NCBI RefSeq assembly: GCF_015751785.1 | Contig: NZ_JADOTY010000001.1 | Span: 5,952,001 to 6,016,000 of the forward strand | Origin: Micromonospora vinacea | Lineage (GTDB): Bacteria > Actinomycetota > Actinomycetes > Mycobacteriales > Micromonosporaceae | Reading direction: 5' to 3' | DNA: 64,000 nucleotides | Shown here: positions 17,316-25,787 of the stretch, in pieces | Numbering within the stretch: the stretch's first letter is position 1 | Layout of the letters: every line of letters begins with the position of its first letter | Position numbers and translations under genes: made by a program | Notes under the pieces: model-generated | Told to the model about the DNA's origin: nothing | Seen by the model: the letters and a program-made list of their open reading frames with translations, nothing else | The model's database searches: none

Positions 17316-17460
17316 TCGGACCCAGCTGCCCGTACCCGGGGTGGTGGCGACCGGACGGCCAACCGTCGAGGCGTGACGGTGCTATGTTCGATCGTCATCG
17401 ATACCGTTCGTCGGCCGCTTCTTTCGACAAGAGCGTCGACACGTCAGCGACGGGGAGATC

Positions 17461-18762
17461 ATGACGAGCCAGAACCCAACACGACGTGCGATCTGGTCCC
17501 GCGTCATTCCCACAGCCATCGCGCTCTGCTCGCTGGTCGCGTCCACGACGACCGGGCCGGCAACCCGCGCCGAGGCCGCGGCCCCTGGCACCGATCCCGC
17601 CAATCCGGTGGTCACCTGGGATCTCCATGCCCAGACGGCGATCTGGGACGTCGCGGCTCAGCAGCCGAACGAACAGGTGCGGAGCTTCGCGATGGTGAAC
17701 GGGGCTGTCTACGACGCGTTGAACGCGATCGCCGGCACCCCCTACCAGCCGTACCTGACCGCACCGCCGTCGAGTGGGACCGAGTCGGCGGACGCTGCCG
17801 TCGTCGCCGCCGCCCACGACGTACTCGCCGCCCTCTTCCCCGCTCAGCAGGAACGGCTCCGCGCACAGTACGACGCGGCTCTCGCCGTCATTCCCAACGG
17901 GCGGTCGAAGCAGGACGGCATCGTGATCGGAGCACGAGCCGCGGCCGCGATGGTCACCGCGCGGCAGGACGACGGCGCGTTCGGGGACCAGCGGTGGAAA
18001 GACGGGACACGACCCGGCCAGTGGCGACCGACGCCGCCGCTCTTCCTGTCCCAGGGCGCATGGACCGGCCACATGCGGCCGTTCCTCATCCCTCGTGCGT
18101 CGACGTTCCGCACACCCCCGCCGCCACGACTGAGCAGCAGCGCATACGCCCGCGACCTCAATGAGGTGAAGGAGGTCGGCTCCACGACGAGCACGGTGCG
18201 CACCCAGGACCAGACGGAGGCCGCGATCTGGTGGCACGACCGGCGCTCCGCCTCCTGGGAGATCAAGCGACAACTCGCCACCACCCAACGACTGGACGCC
18301 CTGCAGACCGCGCGATTCTTCGCGATGACCGATCTCATCGTGGCCGACTCGGGAGTAGCTTGCTTCAGCCAGAAGGACCTCTGGAGCTACTGGCGTCCGG
18401 TCACGGGGATCCAACTGGCCGACACGGACGGCAACCCAAGGACGGCGGCCGAGCCAGGCTGGCAGTCGCTGCTCGTCACGCCCCCCTTCCCCGAATATCC
18501 CTCCGGCCACGCCTGCGGCACCGGCGCGCGCATGTCGTTGTACCGGTACTTCTTCGGCCGAGACGACATCGCGTTCAGCGGTTCCAGTGTCGACTCCGGC
18601 ACGACCAGGCACTTCACCAGCTTCTCCCAGGCGCTCAGCGAGCTGATCGGAGCACGTGTCTGGGGCGGCGTCCATTTCCGCACCGCTGATGTCGAGGGGG
18701 CGCATCTGGGTGAGGAGGTCTACCGCTACGCGGTCCGGCACTACTTCCGCCCCCTGACGTAA
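17461..18762 (+). CDS. Secreted vanadium-dependent haloperoxidase / PAP2-family protein
   Basis: 433 residues with a signal peptide ending near residue 40 (ATRAEA-A). The C-terminal half has the vanadate/phosphate-binding triad of the haloperoxidase-PAP2 superfamily: KDLWSYWRP (about residue 311), PEYPSGHACG (about 347) and ARVWGGVHFRTAD (about 400). The Ser-Gly-His and the Arg-His pair are intact. Bacterial members of this secreted class are annotated both as haloperoxidases and as phosphatases, and the sequence does not decide which. The ATG at 17461 follows a GGGGAG site. It stands alone between the decayed esterase copy and a terminator. Confidence 0.88.
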   Translation: MTSQNPTRRAIWSRVIPTAIALCSLVASTTTGPATRAEAAAPGTDPANPVVTWDLHAQTAIWDVAAQQPNEQVRSFAMVNGAVYDALNAIAGTPYQPYLTAPPSSGTESADAAVVAAAHDVLAALFPAQQERLRAQYDAALAVIPNGRSKQDGIVIGARAAAAMVTARQDDGAFGDQRWKDGTRPGQWRPTPPLFLSQGAWTGHMRPFLIPRASTFRTPPPPRLSSSAYARDLNEVKEVGSTTSTVRTQDQTEAAIWWHDRRSASWEIKRQLATTQRLDALQTARFFAMTDLIVADSGVACFSQKDLWSYWRPVTGIQLADTDGNPRTAAEPGWQSLLVTPPFPEYPSGHACGTGARMSLYRYFFGRDDIAFSGSSVDSGTTRHFTSFSQALSELIGARVWGGVHFRTADVEGAHLGEEVYRYAVRHYFRPLT

Positions 18763-18769
18763 AGGGGGC
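18749..18769 (+). terminator. Short terminator overlapping the haloperoxidase stop codon
   Basis: GCCCCCT (18749-18755) pairs with AGGGGGC (18763-18769) around a seven-base loop that contains the TAA stop. The stem is short but all GC except the closing pair. Confidence 0.55.
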
Positions 18770-18829
18770 TTACGAGACCTGACCATCGTCACAGGCGGCA
18801 CCTCGGCCAGCCCTTGCCGAGCTGAGCGG

Positions 18830-19294
18830 TCACTGCTCCGCGGCGCGGTAGAGCCGGCTCACGGTCTCGGCCACGCAGACCGGCTTACCGCCGCTGTCGC
18901 TTTCCACGGTGGCCGTCACGACCAGTTGCACACCGCCGCTCACCGGCGACACGTCGGCGATGGTGGCGGTGGCGCGGACGGCCGCGCCGACCCGGAGCGG
19001 CGCGGGGAACCGCACCCGGTTCAGCCCGTAGTTGACCCCCATCGCCACCCCCTCGACCCGGTAGAGCCCGCCCGCCAACGCCGGCAGCAGCGACAGGGTG
19101 AGGTACCCGTGCGCGATCGTCCCGCCGAACGGCCCCGCCGCGGCTCGGACCGGGTCGAGGTGGATCCACTGGTGGTCGTCGGTGGCGTCGGCGAAGAGGT
19201 CGACGCGGCTCTGCTCGATGCGCTGCCACGGACCGGGCCCGAGGCTCTCACCGGTGGCGGCGGCCAACTCCTCGAACGAGGTGAACACTCTCAT
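18830..19294 (-). CDS. MaoC-like (R)-specific enoyl-CoA hydratase
   Basis: 154 residues, single hot-dog domain. It carries the hydratase-2 signature FADATDDHQWIHLDPVRAAAGPFGGTIAHGYLTLSLLP, where the Asp and His of the D-x-x-x-x-H motif are the catalytic pair. Such proteins hydrate trans-2-enoyl-CoA in fatty acid or polyketide-like metabolism. It follows the acyl-CoA dehydrogenase gene by 20 bases with a GGGAG site, so the two likely form an operon catalysing dehydrogenation and then hydration. Confidence 0.9.
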   Translation of the reverse strand: MRVFTSFEELAAATGESLGPGPWQRIEQSRVDLFADATDDHQWIHLDPVRAAAGPFGGTIAHGYLTLSLLPALAGGLYRVEGVAMGVNYGLNRVRFPAPLRVGAAVRATATIADVSPVSGGVQLVVTATVESDSGGKPVCVAETVSRLYRAAEQ

Positions 19295-19314
19295 GCCAGG
19301 TCTCCCTACAGCTT

Positions 19315-20463
19315 CTAGAAGGCGTTGACGCCGGTGAGCGCACGTCCGATGAGGAGTTGCTGAATCTGACTGGTGCCCTCGTAGAGCGTGGCCACCCGCG
19401 CGTCGCGAAGATACTTACCGACCGGATACTCGTCGATGTAGCCGTACCCACCGAACACCTGGACCGCGTTGTTGGCCGCGCGGACGGCGGCCTCGCTGGC
19501 GAAGAGCTTGGCCATCGACGCCTCGGTGGCGAACGGCTGGTCGCGGTCGATCAGGTCGGCCACCTGCCACACCAGCAGCCGGGCGGCGGCGGTGTCCACA
19601 GCGATGGCGGCGAGCAGTTGCTGGACGAGTTGGTGCCCGGCGATCGGCTTTCCGAACTGGGTGCGCTGTCCGGCGTAACCGACCGCCGCGTCGAGGCAGC
19701 CCTGGGCGATGCCGACACAGCCGGCGGCCACCGACATCCGCCCCTTGGCGAGGGTGGCCAGGGCCAGTCGGAACCCGGCGCCCTCGGCACCGAGGCGGGC
19801 CGTGTCGGGCACGCGTACCTCGTCGAAGCCCAGCTCGCCGGTGGCCTGACCGCGTAGACCGAGCTTGCCGTGGATCTCCCGTCGGGTCAGCCCCGGGCTG
19901 TCGGTGGACACCAGGAACGCGGTGATTCCCCGGTGCCCGGGGCCGCCGGTGCGGGCGAAGACCAGCGCGACGTCGGCGGTGGTGCCGTTGGTGATGAACA
20001 TCTTCGTGCCGGTGAGCAGCCAGTCGGTGCCGTCGCGGACCGCACGGGTCCGCAGTGCTGCCGCGTCCGAGCCGCTGTCCGGCTCGGTCAGCGCGAAGCA
20101 GCCGAGTGCGGTGCCGGCGCAGAGCTTCGGCAGCCACTCGGCCCGCTGTTCCGCACTTCCGTGCGCGGCGATCGACTTGGCGACCAGGCCGAGGGAGACC
20201 GAGACGATGCCGCGCACCGCGGAGTCGCCCCGGCCCAGCTCTTCCAGGACCAGGCAGTACGCGAGGTGGTCGCCGCCGGAACCGCCGTCGGCCTCAGCGA
20301 TGGTCAGCCCCAGGAAGCCCAGGTCACCAAGCATGCCGACGATGGCGGGGTCGACCGATTCGCGGCGATCCCAGGCGGCCGCGTGCGGCAGCAGCTCGCG
20401 GTCGGCGAACTCGGCGGCCAACTGGCGGACCGCCGCCTGCTCGGCGGAGAGGGTGAGGTCCAT
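19315..20463 (-). CDS. Acyl-CoA dehydrogenase
   Basis: 382 residues with the usual three-domain layout. The signature ALTEPDSGSDAAALRTRA lies in the middle domain, and FGKPIAGHQLVQQLLA and QVFGGYGYIDEYPVGKYLRDARVATLYEGTSQIQ lie in the C-terminal domain. The Glu in YEGTSQIQ is at the position of the catalytic base. It oxidises acyl-CoA to enoyl-CoA with FAD. The ATG at 20463 is used; an in-frame TTG nine bases upstream is possible. It is upstream of and in the same direction as the MaoC gene. The chain length of the substrate cannot be read. Confidence 0.93.
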   Translation of the reverse strand: MDLTLSAEQAAVRQLAAEFADRELLPHAAAWDRRESVDPAIVGMLGDLGFLGLTIAEADGGSGGDHLAYCLVLEELGRGDSAVRGIVSVSLGLVAKSIAAHGSAEQRAEWLPKLCAGTALGCFALTEPDSGSDAAALRTRAVRDGTDWLLTGTKMFITNGTTADVALVFARTGGPGHRGITAFLVSTDSPGLTRREIHGKLGLRGQATGELGFDEVRVPDTARLGAEGAGFRLALATLAKGRMSVAAGCVGIAQGCLDAAVGYAGQRTQFGKPIAGHQLVQQLLAAIAVDTAAARLLVWQVADLIDRDQPFATEASMAKLFASEAAVRAANNAVQVFGGYGYIDEYPVGKYLRDARVATLYEGTSQIQQLLIGRALTGVNAF

Positions 20464-20509
20464 GACGCTCAAACTAGCGGTGATAGTTAAACGCGTCCAG
20501 GCCGGACGA

Positions 20510-23332
20510 TCACCGGTCGGAGGCCAGACCGGCGTGCCGTTCGGCGGTGAACGCGCGCGCCAGCTCGGTCCGCGACCGGATGCCCAGCCGGTGGAACACG
20601 TTGCGCAGGTGGTGGTCGACGGTACGGGTGGACAGGAACATCCGGGCGGCGATCTCCCGGTTGGTGGCGCCCTCGGCGACCAGCTCCGCGATCCGCAGCT
20701 GCTGACCGGTCAACAACCGCGCCGCGGGCAGGTCCGGCGGGCCGATCGACTCCCCGGCCGCCCGCAGCTCCGTGGTGGCCTGCTCGGCCCATCGCTCCAC
20801 CCCGAGCAGGCTGAACATCTCGCGGGCCTGGTGCAGGTGCGTCCGCGCGTCGCGAGGACGTCGACTGCGGCGCAACTCCTGACCGAAGAGCAGTTCCGTG
20901 CGGGCCCGCTCGAACGTGCCGGCCTCCGTCGGGTGCAGGCGCAGCGCCGCCTGGAAGTCCCGTTCCGCCTCGGCGCCGCCACGGGGGGCGAGCAGCGCGT
21001 GGCACCGCGCGGAGAGGGCCCGGCGCAGCGGGCTCGCGGTGCTGCTGGCCCACCTGTCGAACGCGGCGAGCGCGGCCGTCGCCGCCGGTCGGTGCGCCAG
21101 GTGCGCCGCCGCCTCCACCAGGTACGGGGTGGCCATCACCTGCACGAGGACCTGACCGCGACCCGTGCCGATCCGGGCCAGCGACGCCAGCCGGTCCGCG
21201 GCCTCGGCGTGCCGGCCGTCGACCAGGTCGAGCACCGCCAGGGCCCACGCGGCGAACGCGTGCGGGCGGCTGCCCGGCGTCGGCGACTCGCCGATCTCGC
21301 GGATCCGCCGCAGGCTGGTGGCCCGGTCCGCCCGGATCGCGGCGAGGACGGCGAGCATGCCCAGATGGACGTTGGCGCAGTTGACCTGACCGGTGGCCCG
21401 GGCGACGCGCAGCCCGTCGCGGGAGGTCTCCGCCGCCGCCTCGTGTCGACCCAGCCAGTACTCGGCGACCGCCCGCAGCTCCAACGCCCGCGACAGCATG
21501 GACAGCTCGCCCCGTTCCCGGGCCAGCTCGACGGCGCGCTCGGCGAGCCGGTGCGCCGCGCCGTCCACGGCCACCAGCAGTCCGGCGGCCGCGGCACAGC
21601 TGAGCGCCGTGGGGGTCAACGCCCAACCGGTCAGCCGGCCGCCCAGCACCACGGCCCGGCGCAGCGCGGGCCCGGCTCGTTCGTGGTCACCCCGCAGGGT
21701 CGCCGCCACCCCGGCGATCAGACAGCTCATGACCTCGATGGCCGGTGGGTCGTCCGGTCGCCGCAAGGCCAACGCCCGGCGGCCGACCTCGGCGTACCGG
21801 TGCTGGTCGCCGGTGAAGCAGACCACCTCGCCGGCCCGCACCAGCCCGGCCATCGCCAGGGCGCGGTCGGTGCCCTGGACCGCCGCGGCGGAGGCCAGCA
21901 GCGTGACCGACGCACTGGACGCGGGGCCGCAGCGCAACTCCAGCTCACCGCGGAGCAGGTCGGCGCGGCCTCGGACTACCGGGTCGGCGCAGACCGCGCG
22001 GAGGCGGTCGAGCAGCAACCGGGCCGCGTCGGGTTGCCCCCCGGCCCAGGCGTAGCGGGCGGCGGTCAGCAGGCGGGCGGCGGCAAGCCTCGGATGGTCG
22101 CTCAGCTCGGCGGCCCACCGCAGCGCCACCGAGGCGGCGGCCCAGCCGTCGGATCCGCCGACCGCCGCCTGTTCCAGCTCAGCGGCGAGGGCCGGATCGG
22201 CACCCGCCGCGGCGGCGGCGAGGTGCATCGCCCGACGGAGCCGCTGCCCGTCCGCGACCAGCACCTCGGCGAGCAGGCGGTGCGCGGCGCGACGCTCCGC
22301 GAGCGGCGCGCTGGCGGCGATCATCGTGCGTACCAGCGGCTGCGGAAAGGTGACGCCGTGTTGCTCGACGCGGACCAGGCCGGCGACCTCCGCCGGGGCG
22401 AGCGCCTCAACCTCCGCGCCGGCGGCCGCCGCGGCCCGGATCAGTGTGCCCGGCTCGCCATCCTCGTCGAGCGCGGCGAGCAGGAGCACCCGTCGGGTCT
22501 CCGGCGGCAGCCGGTCCAGCCGGGCGCGGTACGCGCGACCCAGCGCCCCGTCCGCCGGCGGCGAGGCGGGCAGCGACTCCTCACCCCGCCACTGCCCCGG
22601 GGTGAGCACCTCGGCGAGGTCGACCAGGGCCTGCGGGTTGCCGCCACCGATCGTGGCCAGCGCGGTCAGGGCCGACGCTGCGGGTCGGTCGGGGAGCCGC
22701 TCGACATCCTCGCGCTCGATCAACTGGTCGAGCCGGTCGGTGAGGACGGCCGTGCTCTCGCGCTCGGTCAGCGCGCGCAGTCGGTGTGCCGGTATCCCGT
22801 CGAGGTTGGCGGTGACGTCCGCGGTGAGCAGAACGGCGAGCGGCAGGTGCCGCAGTCGGCGGGCCACGAACGCCAGCACCTGCGCGGTCTGCGGGTCGCC
22901 TCGGTCGATGTCGTCCATGGTGGCGAGCAACGGCCGGGCCCGGGCGGCGGTGGCGAGCAGACCGAGCACCGCCATCGACAGGGTCAGTTGCCGGTCGGCC
23001 GGGCAGCTCTCCCCGGCCAGCGCGCGCCGCAGCAGTTGGCGCTGCTCGTTGGGCAGGGCGGCGGCCCGGTCGAGCACCGGGTCGACCAGACGTTGCAGGC
23101 CGGCGTACGGCAGGGCTGCCTCCTCGGCGAGCCCGCTGCCGGCGAGCACGGTGCAGCCCTCGGCGTGCCGGTGGGCGTAGCCGACCAGCGCGGTCCGGCC
23201 CGATCCGGGCTCTCCGCGCACCAGCAGGGCACCGCCGGCGTTGGTCATGCCGTCGAGCAGGCTCCGGACAGCCCGGCACTCGTCGTCCCGGCCACGCAGC
23301 ACGGTTAGTTGCACTCTTGATGCAGTAACCAT
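20510..23332 (-). CDS. Large LuxR-family (LAL/MalT-like) ATPase regulator
   Basis: 940 residues. The N-terminal AAA-type ATPase has a P-loop GEPGSGRTALV at about 40-50 and a Walker B-like LLATMDDIDRGD. A long TPR-like helical middle follows, ending in a LuxR/GerE HTH (about 870-935: LTGQQLRIAELVAEGATNREIAARMFLSTRTVDHHLRNVFHRLGI). Proteins of this LAL architecture are activators that bind ATP and a ligand; in actinomycetes many lie in metabolic or antibiotic clusters. It lies 46 bases upstream of the acyl-CoA dehydrogenase start in the same orientation and may activate that operon, which is inference only. Confidence 0.9.
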   Translation of the reverse strand: MVTASRVQLTVLRGRDDECRAVRSLLDGMTNAGGALLVRGEPGSGRTALVGYAHRHAEGCTVLAGSGLAEEAALPYAGLQRLVDPVLDRAAALPNEQRQLLRRALAGESCPADRQLTLSMAVLGLLATAARARPLLATMDDIDRGDPQTAQVLAFVARRLRHLPLAVLLTADVTANLDGIPAHRLRALTERESTAVLTDRLDQLIEREDVERLPDRPAASALTALATIGGGNPQALVDLAEVLTPGQWRGEESLPASPPADGALGRAYRARLDRLPPETRRVLLLAALDEDGEPGTLIRAAAAAGAEVEALAPAEVAGLVRVEQHGVTFPQPLVRTMIAASAPLAERRAAHRLLAEVLVADGQRLRRAMHLAAAAAGADPALAAELEQAAVGGSDGWAAASVALRWAAELSDHPRLAAARLLTAARYAWAGGQPDAARLLLDRLRAVCADPVVRGRADLLRGELELRCGPASSASVTLLASAAAVQGTDRALAMAGLVRAGEVVCFTGDQHRYAEVGRRALALRRPDDPPAIEVMSCLIAGVAATLRGDHERAGPALRRAVVLGGRLTGWALTPTALSCAAAAGLLVAVDGAAHRLAERAVELARERGELSMLSRALELRAVAEYWLGRHEAAAETSRDGLRVARATGQVNCANVHLGMLAVLAAIRADRATSLRRIREIGESPTPGSRPHAFAAWALAVLDLVDGRHAEAADRLASLARIGTGRGQVLVQVMATPYLVEAAAHLAHRPAATAALAAFDRWASSTASPLRRALSARCHALLAPRGGAEAERDFQAALRLHPTEAGTFERARTELLFGQELRRSRRPRDARTHLHQAREMFSLLGVERWAEQATTELRAAGESIGPPDLPAARLLTGQQLRIAELVAEGATNREIAARMFLSTRTVDHHLRNVFHRLGIRSRTELARAFTAERHAGLASDR

Positions 23333-23396
23333 GCCTGCCAGTGTTACCCATCGGAAACCGAATGGAAAGAGGGGGCGATATCGGGCCGGGCCGGAA

Positions 23397-24032
23397 TCAG
23401 TCGGGCGCGACCTCGGCGAGCAGGGCGCCCACGGTCCGGGACATCACCGCGCGGGCCTGGTCCACGCCCAGACCGAGCCCGTAGCGCAACATCGACCAGG
23501 CCTGCCACGTGCTCGCCGCCACCAGGGCGTGGAGCAACTGCTCCCGGCCCGACCCGGCCTCGGCCAGCTCGACGGCGAAGAGCTCCTCAACCTCGTCGCG
23601 AACCCGTTCGATGTGCTTGAGTCGGTTGCGGTGCAGCTGCTCGGAGACCGGCTCCCGCATCTGGGCGGCCCGGGCCGACGGCGCGATGAGCTGGAGCAGC
23701 CGGGCCCGCTGCCGGCAGTACGCGTCGACCCGCTTCGTCAAGGGGAGCCCGGTCGAGATCGGCCGGTAGGCGGCGTCCTGCTGGCGGAGCACCTCCGCGC
23801 CGCTCGCCTCGAAGAGGGTCTCCATGTCCTTGAAGTTGGTCCAGAGGGTGCGCAGCGAGATGCCGGCCCGTTCGGCGATGCGCTCCCCGGTGGGGCGGAG
23901 GTCACCCTCGGAGATGAGCGCGAGGTGCGCCTCGACGATGGCCGCGCGGGTCCGCTCGGCGCGGGCGGTGCGCCCGTCGACCCGGCCCGCCACATCCACC
24001 CCGTCCATCCGCCCCCGCCCCCTCACCGCCAT
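23397..24032 (-). CDS. TetR-family transcriptional regulator
   Basis: 211 residues. The N-terminal TetR HTH is ERTRAAIVEAHLALISEGDLRPTGERIAERAGISLRTLWTNFKDMETLFEA (about residues 26-75), followed by a helical ligand domain. An ATG at 24032 has a GGGGGA site; a second ATG at 24008 is possible. It lies upstream of the LuxR-type gene in the same direction and beside a decayed SDR gene, in a region of acyl-CoA genes, so a lipid or acyl-CoA ligand is plausible but not shown. Confidence 0.88.
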   Translation of the reverse strand: MAVRGRGRMDGVDVAGRVDGRTARAERTRAAIVEAHLALISEGDLRPTGERIAERAGISLRTLWTNFKDMETLFEASGAEVLRQQDAAYRPISTGLPLTKRVDAYCRQRARLLQLIAPSARAAQMREPVSEQLHRNRLKHIERVRDEVEELFAVELAEAGSGREQLLHALVAASTWQAWSMLRYGLGLGVDQARAVMSRTVGALLAEVAPD

Positions 24033-24102
24033 GGCGTCCCCCGACGCACCGCCGAGTCTAGACAGGGGTTGATCAGCGATCCTGGACGCTCCGCCGACGT
24101 CG

Positions 24103-24255
24103 TCATCCGGCCCGACCGGTCAGCGAGACGCCACCGTCGCAGACGATGGTCTGCCCGGTGATCCAGCTGGCGTCGTCGGAGGCCAGACCGATCCCGCGAC
24201 TGGCGCCGGTGACGATGGCGACGCGGTCCACGAGTCGGCCCGAATATGCATTCAC
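24103..24255 (-). pseudogene. In-frame deleted remnant of a short-chain dehydrogenase (SDR)
   Basis: A 50-codon open frame from GTG at 24255 to TGA at 24103 reads VDRVAIVTGASRGIG, the first Rossmann strand and NADP-binding glycine motif of SDRs. It is joined directly to DASWITGQTIVCDGGVSLTG, the C-terminal strand of classical SDRs. About 200 residues, including the Ser-Tyr-Lys catalytic site, are missing, yet the frame is kept across the junction. It retains what looks like a promoter. It cannot be an active dehydrogenase. It is either a recent clean deletion or a small expressed leftover. Confidence 0.82.
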
Positions 24256-24292
24256 GGTGCAGATAGTAGGAGCGTCGATCGGTATCGGTCAA
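24256..24292 (-). promoter_or_regulatory. Promoter of the SDR remnant, apparently leaderless
   Basis: On the minus strand TTGACC (24292-24287) and TACTAT (24268-24263) are separated by 18 bases. The expected transcription start falls at about the GTG at 24255, so the mRNA would be leaderless. The spacer holds a direct repeat ACCGATACCGAT. Confidence 0.5.
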
Positions 24293-24341
24293 CGCCTCGG
24301 ACGATCGGCCGGCAGGCCGCGCCAGCGGCACGCGCGCAGCC

Positions 24342-24383
24342 GTCCGACCGGGTGTGGTCACGCGCGACAACACCCGGTCGGAC
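24342..24383 (-). terminator. Terminator of the HAAT transporter operon
   Basis: A 14-base perfect stem (GTCCGACCGGGTGT at 24342-24355 with ACACCCGGTCGGAC at 24370-24383) and a 14-base loop lie 17 bases beyond the stop of the leftward binding-protein gene. Confidence 0.75.
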
Positions 24384-24400
24384 AGTGGGACGACGGGGCC

Positions 24401-25687
24401 TCAGGAGACGGTCGGCACCCCGTTCGCCGGCGGGGCGGCCGGGGTGGCGGTGTACTCGTTGACCGACCCGTCCGCCTCGTCCGTCTCGTACGCCGGACCG
24501 AAGTAGCTCTGCACTCCCCCGCTCACCCGGCTCAACCGCTGGCCGCCGTACCCGGAGTGGTCAGTGGCGGAGAAGCGCAGCGGCACCAGCCCGGGGCCCT
24601 GGAATCCGCCCTTCTGCACGGCCTCCAGCACCTTCTCCCGGGTGAGGTCCTTGCCGGCGGCGAGCAGCGTCTGCACGAAGAGGTAGCCGACCGACATGCC
24701 GTAGACGGTGTTGCCGTCGAACGGCGCGTCCCCGTTGTGCTCCTTGTTGACCTTCGTGAAGAGCTGGATCCACGGGTTCGCTGTGTCGTTCTGCATCGGC
24801 AGGTAGTTGGTGCCGACCATGCCCTCCAACAGCGGCGCGGCGGCGCCGAGCTGCTTGGCCAGGGTCGGGTGGTCGGCGCCGACGTTGGAGACCAGCCACT
24901 GCGGCTTGAAGCCCAGCCGCGCCGCGGTGCCGACGGAGAGCGCGGTGAAGCCGGGCACTGTGGCCAGCACGACGACCTGGCAACCGGCCGCCTTGAACGC
25001 GCCGATCTGCGGTGCCACGTTGGTGTTGCTGGTGACGTACGTCTGCTTGACCGCCACGGCCGTGGCGCCGAGCACCTTCTCCACGCCGGCCAGGCTGTCC
25101 CGGCCGAAGTCGTCGTCCTGGCCGAGGAAGCAGACCTTCTGCCCGCCCAGGTTCGCCTTCGCGTAGTTGGCGAGGATCTTGCCCTCGACCGTGTAGTCCG
25201 GGTTGAACCCGAACGTGCCCGGATACTTGTCCGGCTGGTCCCAGCTGCGGCTGCCGGAGGCGACGAAGAGGTCGGGCACCCGGTTGCTCTTGAGGAAGTC
25301 GAGCACACCGGTGTGCGTCGGCGTACCCAGGCCGTTGAGGATGGCGAAGACCTTGTCCTGGAGGACGAGCTGCCGGACCACCTGCTGGGTGTTCGCCGGG
25401 TTGTATCCGTCGTCCATGATCTTGTAGGTGATCTTGCGGCCGTGCACTCCGCCGTTGGCGTTGACGTAGTCGAAGTACGCCTTCGTCGCCGGGGCGATCT
25501 TCGAGTAGCCGGCCGAGGCCGGCCCGGTCAGTGGCATGTGGGTGCCGACGACGATCTCGGTGTCGGTGACACCCGGCACCGACGCCCCGCCGGAGCCGGG
25601 TCCGTCGTCGCCGCTACAGCCGGCTGCGGTGATGAGCAGTGCAAGGGTGCTGGCGATCGCGAGCCCGCGACGCGCTTTACGGTGCAT
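24401..25687 (-). CDS. HAAT-type (branched-chain amino acid class) substrate-binding lipoprotein
   Basis: 428 residues. A lipoprotein signal peptide with lipobox ITAAGC is followed by a Peripla_BP_6 domain (VPGVTDTEIVVGTHMPLTGPASAGY, ADHPTLAKQLGAA). It delivers the ligand to the LivH/LivM permeases encoded just upstream in the same operon. The family binds branched-chain amino acids, but also aromatic acids, urea and others. The ligand is unknown here, and the nearby acyl-CoA genes hint at a carboxylic acid. It is the last gene of the operon, separated from livM by 100 bases containing a (GTG)8 repeat. The ATG at 25687 was chosen because the signal peptide begins there. Confidence 0.9.
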   Translation of the reverse strand: MHRKARRGLAIASTLALLITAAGCSGDDGPGSGGASVPGVTDTEIVVGTHMPLTGPASAGYSKIAPATKAYFDYVNANGGVHGRKITYKIMDDGYNPANTQQVVRQLVLQDKVFAILNGLGTPTHTGVLDFLKSNRVPDLFVASGSRSWDQPDKYPGTFGFNPDYTVEGKILANYAKANLGGQKVCFLGQDDDFGRDSLAGVEKVLGATAVAVKQTYVTSNTNVAPQIGAFKAAGCQVVVLATVPGFTALSVGTAARLGFKPQWLVSNVGADHPTLAKQLGAAAPLLEGMVGTNYLPMQNDTANPWIQLFTKVNKEHNGDAPFDGNTVYGMSVGYLFVQTLLAAGKDLTREKVLEAVQKGGFQGPGLVPLRFSATDHSGYGGQRLSRVSGGVQSYFGPAYETDEADGSVNEYTATPAAPPANGVPTVS

Positions 25688-25731
25688 GGGAAACACCGAC
25701 CTTTCTCGGTCCGGTTGTCTGTGGGAACGGT

Positions 25732-25755
25732 GTGGTGGTGGTGGTGGTGGTGGTG
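25732..25755. repeat. (GTG)8 simple repeat between livM and the binding-protein gene
   Basis: Eight uninterrupted GTG units on the plus strand, read as (CAC)8 in the transcript. They lie in the untranslated gap about 45 bases before the binding-protein ATG. No coding role is apparent. The tract could vary in length by slippage and affect leader structure. Confidence 0.8.
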
Positions 25756-25787
25756 GGGCGCCCGGCCGAGGCCGGACCGAGGACAGC

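Noticed and set aside
19865..23308. A 1147-codon plus-strand frame over the LuxR-type gene
   Set aside because: Antisense shadow of a high-GC gene; the product lacks recognisable domains, and the minus-strand protein has a P-loop and an HTH.
25732..25755. The (GTG)8 tract as a CRISPR-like or coding poly-His/Pro feature
   Set aside because: No spacers exist and no gene with a start and domain covers it; it is a simple intergenic repeat.
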